In this document: in pieces, positions 39,429-51,400 of the stretch
Position numbering within the stretch: position 1 is the stretch's first letter
How the letters are laid out: every line of letters begins with the position of its first letter
Assembly (NCBI RefSeq): GCF_047948215.1
Contig: NC_134455.1
Coordinates: 103,753,995 to 103,817,994 of the forward strand
Direction: 5' to 3'
Source: Lycorma delicatula
Taxonomy: Eukaryota > Arthropoda > Insecta > Hemiptera > Fulgoridae
DNA length: 64,000 nt
The notes under the pieces: model-generated
Told to the model about the DNA's origin: nothing
Database searches by the model: none
What the model saw: the letters and a program-made list of their open reading frames with translations, nothing else
Made by a program: the position numbers and the translations under genes

Positions 39429-42400
39429 GAATAATGTAAAGTTAAGAAGAAAGGTAAGAAGAGGTGTGAGTCATAATGTAGAACAGCAAATGTGGTCCAC
39501 CATAATATTGAACCTTTGATCGGGTTGCTATTTCTTTCTTAATCGATTTTTTTACAGGTAGAAAAATCACCCCAGTCAAGAGAAGACTAAAACTCCCCTT
39601 GAACTTTCATCATCATAGTAGATTTTACATTCATCATATTTCATTATAATGTAGTATATCTTTTAGTATAATGATATATTTTTACTGGTTACATTTGTCC
39701 CCATTTCTGTTCTTAAATCAGGTAAAAATAACCATATATATATGGACGAAATGATTCCAGAACCGATTTAAACTTTTCTCCATACTTAAAATCTCAATTA
39801 AGAAAATTGATTCGCGCCTCCACGTTGGTTCATCTGGATAACCAGTTAGAAATGTGGAGATTTCTACTGGTGAACTAAATCGGAATCACCTCTCTGGATC
39901 ACATCCAGAGTTGTAACTCGGGAATTTATTCCCACCCAAGGCTGACTTGCCTTTGAAAGTCAAATATGGAAGGTCCTTTAAAAAAAATCCACCGTCCGGT
40001 AAATACCAGAGAAGGCTGCACTCGGATCCGGTGAGCAGCTGCTTAAAAGATTACAACGAATTGGAGCATTTGGAAACACCCCAAAACAACACAACTTCAA
40101 AATTGAGGATAAAACACAAGCAAATAAACTACATTGCCACTCACAACATTAATTCTCTAACTCAAACCGGCAAACTAAAACTCCAACAGACATAATGGAC
40201 AAACAAAAAATCCTAATATTCAAAAAATCCTAATTCAACCTTAACCCTAAAATCAGCCAATAAATTCTACACCATAATAAATGTCCATGCTCCCACCAAT
40301 GACAAAACTAATCTTAAAAAAGATAGAGAAGAGATGGATAAATTCTGGGAACTTCTTGACCAAACTGCAAACAACATAAATAAGACTCACACCAAGATTT
40401 TAATAGGGGACTTTAATGCCCAACTTTGTAAAGAACGAAGATATCATGATATTATTGGAAAATGGCCTGCCCAGAAGAAAACTAACAAAAACAGCCAAAG
40501 ACTTGTCGAATTTTGCAGAAACCATAATATGATCTCAAAATCCACCTATTTTATGAGAAAACCAAAACAAATTGAAGACTTGGAAACACCCAGATTGGAA
40601 AAAAGGGGGATGGCAACTCGATCATGTTTGAATGGATCGGAATTATCACAAGGAGATTTATAATGTTAAAGTCTTGAGAGGAACAGATACTGGATTGGAC
40701 CATTACTTAATTAAAGTTAAAATAAAATTCACCCCGCATAAAAAGAAAAACTCCCAACCTAAAAACAAAAGAGCTTATGATCCACATAAATTAATAAACA
40801 ATGCCATCTTTGACGAAACAAAAAAAAAAATCAAATTAACTAATAATTTAAAAGAACTGACATCCCAATTGAAAGAAATAGCTGAAGAACTAGCCCCTAT
40901 AAACCCAAGAAAAAACACCAATGGTGGAATGAAGAATGTGACAAAGCATTCAAAGACCGACACCGGGCTTGGATCAACCACCAAACCCAGAAAACTGAAG
41001 AATCTAACCATGAATTAACCAAACAAAGGAAAATAACTCAGAAAATTATAAGAGGAACCAAACGACAAGCCCAAAAAACTTGATTCAGCTAATAGAAGAA
41101 AGTTCCAAGAAAACTAACTCCTGAGACTATTATAAAATTTTTGGTCAGGCTCTTCAAAGATATGAACCACCCACCCTTATGCTGAGAGGAAAAAAAGGAA
41201 ATATGGCCCACACCAATAAAGAACACGCTGAAATTTTGGCAGAAACCTTCAATAGACTCCTCAACTATGACGACCCCCAGAGCTTTTTGAGATTGACACT
41301 GAAACTCCAGTTAAAACTTCACCGGTAAATATCAACCCGCCAACAATTCAAGAAGTTCTCGCAGTCTTAAATGAAATAAAAAACTACAAAGCAAGCGGAG
41401 AAGACCAGCTTTTCGCAGAACTCTGGAAACACTCATCAGTTTTTTCAGTCAAAACTTCCCTACATCTATGCCTCGTGAAAATATGGAACGAAGAAAAACT
41501 TCCAGAACACTGGACCACAGCCCTCATTCATTCATAACATAAAAAAGGGGATAAAACTAATCCGGAAAACTACAGAGGCATATCTCTCCTGGATTGCGCA
41601 TACAAAATCCTGTCGAGAATCATATACAACCGATGCAAAGACCAACTTGAACTGGAACTTGGGGAATACCAAGGGGGATTTAGGCCATGGAGAGGTTGCC
41701 CGGAGCAAATAATATCCCTAAAACTTATGATGAATTTATATAAAAGACGGAAAAAGCAACTAATAATCACCTTCGTCGACTTTAAAAGGGCCTATGATTG
41801 TATACACCGACCATCCATGCTGAATATTCTGAGAAACCTGGGCCTTCACCCTAAACTCGTAAACATGATAAAATTAACTTTAACCAATACCCAGTCCAGA
41901 GTGAAATTCAGAGGTGAACTCTCTCAACCCTTCTACATAAAAACTGGATTGAGGCAAGGAGACGGCCTCCCACCACTCCTTTTTAACTGCGCCCTCGAAT
42001 TTGTCATGAGAAAATGGTATGAAATAAATCCCAAAAATATAAAAATGGGTACTAAGAAAAATGTCATCACACTAAATTGCCTAGGATTTGCAGATGACCT
42101 CACTCTTTTAGCAAATAATATTCAATAAGCCAAAACACAAATCATGAGCCTTAAAAACCTAGCACAAAAGATAGGGCTTCATATTTCTTTCGAAAAACTG
42201 AACTAAAGGCCATAGATCTTCTGGTAATAGAGCACATTACAGTAAACAATCAGAAAATTGAAATGGTAAAAAAATTTAAACATCTAGGGGAAATAATAAC
42301 TTATAATTTAAATGAAAAAGTGACATTGCAAAACAGGACAAATAAAATGATTAAATCCCAAAAATTAACTTGGTCAACATATAACAAAAAATGCCTTTCT

Positions 42401-45400
42401 GCTAAAACAAAACTTAAACATTATAAAACTGTAGTTCAGCCAGAAGTCACCTATGAAAGGGAGACCCTTTTCAAAATCACTCAGAAAAACCAAATTGATA
42501 AAATTTTGAAAATAGAGAGGAGAATTGTCAGAACGTGTATCAATAAAAAACACCAAAAAGAAGGCCAATGGTGGATTGTGCCAAATGAGGTGGTGTATCG
42601 AGAAATAGAGCCTGTTATTGATACTATGTGGAAAAAAAGAATCTCTTTCTTTGGTCATCTCATAAGGACACTGGAAACAAGACTGTCAAGAAATATCATT
42701 GAAAAGCTCTGGTTCCAAAAGCTAGAAGTAGGATGGATCAAAGAAATTAGAGAAGATATGAAAGAATTGGGAATTTCCCTGACTGACCTACAGAATAAAA
42801 CTGGAAAAATTACAAAGCTAAAAGACAAAAGCATTAGATTTAAACAAAAGACAGACAAACGACAAAATACAACAAAGAGGGGGTTTATGGATGAAGAAAA
42901 GAAAGCAAGATATGAACAGATGAAGAAATACTGGGCAGCTCGGAAGAGTAAAATAACACGCTTTTCTCAGAAAAGATCCAACTAAAATTGACTTAAGTGG
43001 TCCCATGTTGGCCGTAAAAGCATAATAATAATATATATAATATATCTTATTTCGTATATATATATATATATATATATATACATACACAAAGAGATGTATA
43101 ACCATGCGAAACTGTAACACCCATGCTCTTTCCAGCCTGCCTGCCTTAAGGAGGTATTAAGAAAGCTGGAATGGGAAGAAGAGGAGAAAGGCATATGAAT
43201 AAATTATGCATATCTAAACCAAATGAGAGTCACAGATGATGTAGTTCTCTTCTCACAAGTACCAGAAAAATTACGAAGACACTTACAGGAAGTGGAGGTG
43301 GCTGACACCAAAATTTGATGAAAGAAAGATTTTGTCTCTGAAGAAGAATTTTAAAGGTAGATTACTACATATATCTTGCCCAACAGATGACAATTGAGGG
43401 TGATTCAATCAAAGAAGTTGAACGATGAGTTTAGTTTGGGTGGCAGGCATTTGGAAGACTTAACATCATTTTCAAGTACCCCTTTTGCCTTAAAAAGAAA
43501 GTTTCAATCACTGCATCCTGCTGATCCTTAACTTTGGAAGTGAAACTTTCATTAACCATTCAATCACTTCAGAAGTTGCACAAAAAAATATGGAATAATG
43601 TACACTTGGAGTTACCAGACAGGATCGGAAGACCTGTAAATGGATCAGAGAATAGATAAAGTACATGATATATATCATCATGAAAGTTGAAGAATTAAAA
43701 TAGCAGTGGGCAGGTCATGTAGCAAATAGAACTGTTGGCAGATGGACTAAATTAGCACTTGAATGGATACCACTAGATATTAAACGTCCACAAAAAAGAC
43801 CAAAGGCTTGTTGGATTGACAATATTATAAAGTACATTGGATTGAATTGGTAGAAGAGAGCACAAAACCATATTGATTGGAAACGTGCTGAAGAGACCTT
43901 CATCCTGCAGTGGTTCAACAACAGTTGAAATAATGATGATACAATAAATAACCAAGGATGTAAATGTAAATTACAAATGCCAACATTTACATGCACACAG
44001 AACAAACTAATATGGTATAAGTTGAGTGTATAAAAGTCATCATTTCGAACTGTTGAAAATATCCAAAATACTGAAACAAATTAGCTGATAGCACATTTAA
44101 CTGAGATTTTTAGTACTTATTACTGACAGTGGGTATTTTTATTACTAGTTTCATTATGTTTTGGTATAGTACATATATAATTCCCAGACAAATTCTCCTA
44201 AAATAGCAGATGAAAAGAAGATCATCTATGATTACAATATGTTACTGTCACACATAAGACACAGTATTAATTACAAAAAAATTCTACTAATTTTAATCTT
44301 ACATACTGTAATGTCCTTCTCCTCTTTTCTCTGGTAGCGACTCACACAAATGAAGAAAAATCAATTATAAAATTAAAAACATTTTTTAAAGACTAAGAGA
44401 AAAATTAAATACAATATCACATATTGTAGTATCTGTGAAAAAAAATAAATTAACAAAATAATAGTAACTTTTTGTTACTTATTATTGTGACTAAGGATTA
44501 ATAATCATTAAAAATAATTTTTGTGTGACTAAGGATTTATTTTCAACCAACCAACATTGCTTCTTCAAGAGCAGGCATTGCCTCCTGCAGATCTGCCAAA
44601 GCAATATCTGCTAAATGCTGGCAGACTTTTTCTTCTTCCTTTATACGTACACTTCTGGCTGAAACTGCTTTTTGCTGGTCATCTGCTTCTCTCTTTTGAT
44701 TTAAAATAATCACCAAGAAATCATCACATTCTACTGTCATATTATTCACTGGAATAAAGATGATAAATATTATTTGAAAAAATGAATATGTATCAATCTT
44801 TAAAACTAATATTTTAATACAGACATTTTCAGTCAACTGAAGTTCAGAAACTGGTTTCTTAACACTGTTAATGAATAAATCTACGGGAGAAATACAATCA
44901 CGTCCAACTACACTAATAATCATAGCTTCTGACACATAAAATTTTTATTGTAATTTTTTATGTTGAATTAAAAAATGCAATTAGAATTTTTCTATCACTC
45001 ACAGTTTAAAAAAGTTTAAAAACAAAAAGTTTTGCTTTTGCAGAATTCTAAATACTGGTTACAGTAAAAGTTCCCAATATCAGACATGGCTCAGGAAAAA
45101 AAACAATCTGTCTGTTACTTACAGACATCCGCTATTCAGAAAAATGTGAACACAGCATTATGTTCACTTATCGTACAGCATAAAACAACAATTTGAATAG
45201 AACAGTATTGCATATTTATTTCATGTAAATTAAAATTAACAAAAAATAGTTGCTAATTAAAATGACTATAAAAAATGAAGTTTTTTTTAAATTGTTTTTC
45301 TGAAAATAAAACACTGTTCTCTATGTTCATATTTTAATAAAAAAATAATACTGTACTACTGTAATCATTCAATAAAATAAGAGAAAAAAATTACTGTACT

Positions 45401-48400
45401 ATACTTCCTTTTTCCTATTTAGCCTCTGGGAATTACCATCTGGTATTACTTCAGAGGATGAATGAGGATGATATGTATGAGTGTAAGTGAAGTGTAGTCT
45501 TGTACAGTCTCAGATCGACCATTTCAGAGATGTGTGGTTAATTGAAACCCAACCACCAAAGAACACCGCTATCCACGATCTAGTATTCAAATCTGTACAA
45601 AAGTAGAATTAGAATGCTGGAATTGTTGACTTCCAAATCAGCTCATTTGTGAAGACGTTTGGAAACTTTGTAGTTTCCAAATAGTTTAGTAAGTTCTGTA
45701 AGTAAATTCATTTTATTCCACAGAATCTTCATTTGGTTCAGTAAGATTTTCAATGTCATAATTGAAGTTTGTGGACGTATGAAGTTTGTGGAGGTTGACA
45801 TACTGCAGTAGTATATAAGGGAATAAATATAAATTTTACATTTTCTAAGCTAAAATAGGATTTTTCATTGTCCAAGAATAGTATGACTTTCCTATGTTAC
45901 CTTCCCATTCTATGATCTAAGCTTAAAAACCAGTTCATCATTATGTCCCCATTCATCGAAGATGTTTTTATTTGAATACGATTCAATTTCTAATGAATTT
46001 ATACTGATGATGTGGTATTAACCACAATACTATTTGTTGTACTGTTATTTCTGCATTACAAAGATAAAAAAAGTAAGTGGTAAATTCAAACATGTAATTT
46101 ATCATCTGTTATAAGGCCAGGGCCTAATGGTGAGGATTTGCCTACTGCATCTTCCAACATACTTAACTTTAGAAGATGAATCTGAATATGAGGTAGCCAT
46201 TGAATTCTGACATGAGGAACAAGATGATCCTACTTTTAAACTAGAATCCTCTTCCTATAATCCTCATCTGATAATTCAAGGTGAATTAAAAGCCGGCCTC
46301 TGTGGCCGGTTTAGTACAAATATCATTAGCCTTTGTGTTGTGATTTAAAAATTATTGCGTTATTAATAAGCTTGGCTATACTGAATTTTGTTGTTTCTAG
46401 TGAGAATAGAATAACAGGGACAAGACAATCATTATATCAGGAAGGAATGACCAAAAGATGAATGAGTTAAGCTTGGACAGAAAAATATTACACATCCTTC
46501 ACAAGTTCTCAAAAATAATAATTCTGCTTCCACTCTACATAAAATTAGAGCTTATCAAAAACTTTAAATTGGTGGATAAAATAGTACTGGATCCCATTAT
46601 TTAAAAAAAAATTTCCTCGTGTTATAGGATGTTAAAAATAAAGTAAGGGTTTTTTATGGGTCTCCAAATATGAAGTTTGATTAGCCAAAGAACTTGATAT
46701 GACAGACAATTCAAAGAAATGTTAAGCAAAGTTGAAAAGACAGCATGGAGGTCATTTAAAATTGTTGTGCAAAACTTTTAAGGATATCATAAATCCCTGA
46801 ACTATTGTGACACTGTGAATGAATTATAACAGATATATGGGGTGTAATGTATCTAAAACTTCATTTCTTGACTTTAAATCTGAATTTCTTTCTGGACAAT
46901 CTTGGTGCCATTTAGTTATGAGCAGAGAAAAAGCTTCTACCAACATATCTCAGTAATGAAAAACAGGTACCAATACGAATGAAGTGCAAGAATGCTCGCA
47001 TATTATTATTGGATATTAAACAGGGATGTTCTAAATGACAAATGCAAAAGGAAAACAGCTAACACATTTTAGGGAAGTTGAATTGTTTCCTGCATGCATG
47101 TAAATTCTAATAATTTTTTCAAAGTTTACCCTCCTATAAAAAAAAAAATGGTGATTGGAGAAAAAATCTTTTTACATATATTTGAATTCAGTGTGAAAAG
47201 TTCTATTAGGATCACATATTTCGAACCTTGTGCCATAAAAAACTTAATTTTGTTTCTTAGTGGTATAAGCTGATTAATAATAACTGGTTCATGATTACTA
47301 AACCACAGCTATTTCAATAACGATTACATCACTTTAAGAAAGCTTTAATTATTACAAAATAATTAAAGACCTTTCCCTTCAGGACTAACTAGACAAAGAT
47401 TTTTTTTTAAGATTCTTCAATTTCTAGTTTATAGACAATAAATACTCATAAAGCATTATGTCATCATTTCCAAATAAAAACATTTAAATGGAAAAAACGT
47501 TCCTATTTCAAAAAATCTATTGAAAATAACCTCTCATTGTTTAAAGAAATATATTAAGAAGAATATTTATTTCCTTTCAGAAATTTATTATTATATAATT
47601 TTTATTATAATTTTTAAAAAATGCAAACATTTCAGCATTTACAGTTAAATTTAATATGTTGTTTTTATTAAATTTAGTTAGTAAATTTAATATTTTTATA
47701 ATCTTAGATTTTATGTATGAATAAAAATTTGAATATTGTAATTAGTATCCCCATACTATTTTAGTTAATTCTTAAAGTAGTAATTATTTAGTTAACATCT
47801 TTTTTAATAATTTGTGTAGCCTTTCAATTAAATTGAAATATTTTACTAACTGATGAACCAACTACTTTTTTTTCTGTTTAGCCTCCGGGACACCACCAAA
47901 CGATATTATTTCAGAGGGCGACGGAGGATGATATGTATGAATGTAAATGAAGTACAGTCTTACACAGTTTCAGGTTGATCATTCCTGAGGTATGTGATTA
48001 ATTGAAACCCAACCACCAAATAACACTGGTAACCATGATCTAGTATTCAAATCTGTATAAGAGAAAAAACCTTTACTAGGATTTGAACCTTAGAACTCTC
48101 GACTTCGAAAGCAGCTGATTTGTGATGTTGAGTTAACCACTAGACCAGCCTGGTGGGCTATACCCAATAGCTCTAAAAAGCTTTTGAATGCACAAATTTC
48201 CTTATAGCTTTAAAAAATTGTTAAAATTAAAAAATAAATATTGTTTAAAAATTATATAAGAGCATTATCATTTTTTCATAATAATAGAAATTGTTGTAAA
48301 AAAGACACCAAACAACACAGACTAATGTGTTTTCTAGAAAAAAAGCACATTAAAATCTCAATACAATTTTCAGAAAACTATGTGAATCTCACATTACAGT

Positions 48401-51400
48401 ATCTCAATATATTAAGCAATATTGCTTATAATGCATATTCTATAATTTTTTTTTTTTTTTACTTTTAAGGCCGCAAAGGTCCACTTTAGTCAAAATAATT
48501 CAAGTCTTTTTTGCCGATCTTTTGGCCTTTAAGTTCTTAGCTTTTACTTTTTCCCAATATTTAGTCATTCTTAATGATCTTGCTTTACGATCCTCTTCTG
48601 AATAAACCCTTTTACGTATAATTAAAAGTTCTTACTTTAAAGTTGGTATTTGGATCTTTAATAACAAATTTTAATTTTTCGGATTTATTAAGTAAATCTT
48701 CGTAAGTTAAATTTAATTCTTGCATGTCTTCTTTAATTTCTTTGATCCATAATGGCAGATTTTTTAGACCAAAATTGATCGATAATTCTCTTAGTAATCC
48801 TATCCTGCGGTAATCTTAACAAGTGTGCACAGAAAGAAATTCGCTTCTTTTTCATAGTATCAATTAAGGATTCCAAGTTTTTGTACAGAAATTTATTAGG
48901 CAATAATCTGTACTGATTTTCATGTTTATATTTTTTGTTTATGCAGGTTCTAAGAATCTTGCGTTCAACTTTAAGCAAAGGTTCGTCCTATTTTTCTGAT
49001 TTAATCTAAATAAAGTCTCGCTCGTGTAAGTAATTACTGGTTTAACCACAGTTTTGTAATGCCTAATTTTAGTGTTAATCGAGAGCGATTTTTTGTTGTA
49101 AGTATTTTTGGTTACTTGTAGCACCTTGTTACTTGTATTAAATCTTTCAGTCCAATTTTGTTTTTTGTCACAATTACAAGTAATGATCTCTCCAAGATAT
49201 TTAAATTTTTCTACAAGTTCAACTTTGTTTCCATTAATATTCACAGAATTAATAACTAAAGGATCTATAGCCATCATTTTAGTTCTTTCGTAAGAAATTT
49301 TAAGTCCAATTTTATTCACAAGTTCTTCTATACTTGTTATTTTATTAAATTTAATACATTTAATAAATATTCTGTTTTTTTTTCTACTTATTTGACTGAA
49401 ATCTGAAACTCCTTTACAATGCTAGTATTGATTATAATTTGGTTGGAGCAAACAGAAGAGAAAATATGGAGACCAAGAGAAAAAGTAGTGCTGTGTAAAC
49501 TACAACATCACTAGGGAATATCACAAATTTCAGTTACCATATTTTAGTGGATTAAAATCAATGTAGGAATTGAAGAAAGTGAGATTATGATCATAGTGAT
49601 CAATATATAAGCTATGTAATCCAGGTAAAACAGTTTTATGTTCATAACTTTTTTTATTCTTTAACCATTTTAAAATAAAATAGAATAATAAATAATAATT
49701 GACATGACAAATTTTCAAAAAGGAGGTTGAGGTAAAAACATAATTGTTTGAATTTATGTTGTAACACGAACAGAAATAAATATTTACATACTTATAAAAA
49801 TTTTTACTAGTTCCCAAAAAGCTAGAGAGAACAACACAAATCAATAAGTCAGAAAATACTTTGTCATAAAATTATTATTCTACTGTTTGGAAGATTCAAC
49901 TAAAGAAACCAAATAAGATGAAACAAATCTGTCAAAAAAAATGTTTAAAAATACAGTCTGTAATAAAAAAAAAAAATACATCTGTAATAAATCTTTACTT
50001 CTAGTCAAATTTATATTAACTTCTAAATCCAAAATATATTAATAAATGAATGTAACTACCTTGAATAGTTGCAGTTTCTAATTCAACAGACATCTCTTCT
50101 ACTTTAACACGGGTTTCATCAATTTTGGACAAACCATTTCTCAATTTATTGGCAGATTCTGCCAGCTCTTTACGTTTACTAGCAAGCATCCTATACAAAA
50201 ACAAAACTGCTAGTGAACAGAAATAATCTTTTATTGAATATAAACATAAGTTAACTATTAATTAATATTAGATAATGTTAATTTTTTTTTCTGTGAGTTT
50301 ACAAAATGTCATACTATTGCAAACTGTGGATGCATTAATGTAACTTGTTTAATGTCAAACAAATCAATTTGTAAAACTAAAATGGGTGTTATTTTTATAA
50401 GTGTTGAAAAAGGAAGTGTCATATAAACAATTGACACACACAATGTAATGTAGTAATCTATATACAGTGGCATGAATAAACATAATGTAACACTTACATT
50501 AACAAGTGCTTTAGTGAAATTTTCATTTATTTTGTAATTATTATTATTATGATGTGATCTTCATGGCAGAGTGGTAGTGTCTTGGCCTTTCATTCTTTAA
50601 TCTCGGGTTCAAATCCTGGTCAGACAGCATTTTTCACATGTTACAAAATTCATTATCATCAATCAGTCACAATATGTGGGTGTAAGCCTTTTGTTACTGT
50701 TGTTTAAAAAAATATATTATTTTATACAATACTTTACACACACCCACCTGGAGGTGGCAATGAAGTGGTAGAAGTTTCTTGGAGAAAAGCAGAGTAATGA
50801 TAGTAAAACATCTATTTAAAGACCCACACATGTTAAACACCAGTGTATGTTGGCCCTTGATGTTATACACTGAGCACGCACATAAAATTGACATTTTGTT
50901 ATATTTCATTCTCTTAAAAATTAATCCTTATTATGCATTCATGTGAATAGAATTATTTTGATGATTTCCCACAGAAAGATAATGAATTTCATGTTGATTT
51001 AAATATAATCTTGGTTGGGGTTTTGTAAATAAAAAAAGGAATTACAGAATGATTTTGTAACTTTAAATTTAAACCCACTATTCATAGTTCAACTATTTAA
51101 TGACTAAACTGAATTGTGAAGTAATTGTTTAGTAGTAAATGTGGATTGTGATTGTCAACTACAAAATTGTCTACACAAAGCATGACTTATTATAAGCATG
51201 ACTTATTTATTTACACAGGAAATATTCCAACACTTCAAAGTATTCTCTAAAGTAGCTGAGGTAAAGTATTCTCCATGGTAAATGACCAAGAAACAGCTGT
51301 CCTTACTCATAATATGCAAATTTTGGTTGCTGAGGAATCCTTGAGTAAAGCCCATATTATGATCATCTGTAATCTATTCTTGAAGGCATCAAATACATCT

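Larger units (their letters stand above)
39750..43045 (+). mobile_element. LINE-B copy 1: RTE-like non-LTR retrotransposon, near full length
   Basis: A GC-richer leader (39770-39940) is followed by coding segments in several frames. Endonuclease: NYIATHNINSL near 40130, KILIGDFNAQLCKE at 40395 and TGLDHYLIKVK at 40690. RT: SGEDQLFAELW near 41400, FVDFKRAYDCIHRPS at 41770, LRQGDGLPPLLFNCALEF at 41950 and GFADDLTLLA at 42085. C-terminal part 42263-42985: KHLGEIITYN, SFFGHLIR. No RNase H. The 3' end is near 43020 (AAGTGGTCCCATGTTGGCCG) followed by an AATAATAATATATA tail. Stops and frameshifts near 40190, 40590 and 41040-41700 disable it. Confidence 0.82.
37616..44551. other. Intron 5 of the dynein gene (6.9 kb)
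   Basis: Contains LINE-B copy 1 (39750-43045) and another LINE relic (43196-43930). 37616-39390 has no feature I can name: 37800-38230 and 38540-39080 are more GC- and pyrimidine-rich than typical intron here and may be old repeats. 43931-44551 is AT-rich with nothing recognised. Confidence 0.8.
44749..50059. other. Intron 4 of the dynein gene (5.3 kb)
   Basis: Holds two SINEs (45406, 47866), a relic of a repeated gene family (46090-47045) and a LINE-B 3' end (48446-49345). In 44749-45405, 45663-46090, 47046-47865, 48160-48445 and 49346-50059 nothing is recognised. Confidence 0.82.

Noticed and set aside
42818..43194. Minus-strand open frames with YIYIYIYI repeats
   Set aside because: Produced by the (TA)n tract and the antisense of LINE-B.
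50565..50640. A functional tRNA gene
   Set aside because: B box is perfect but the acceptor and anticodon stems do not fold with standard lengths, and the A-rich tail fits a SINE.
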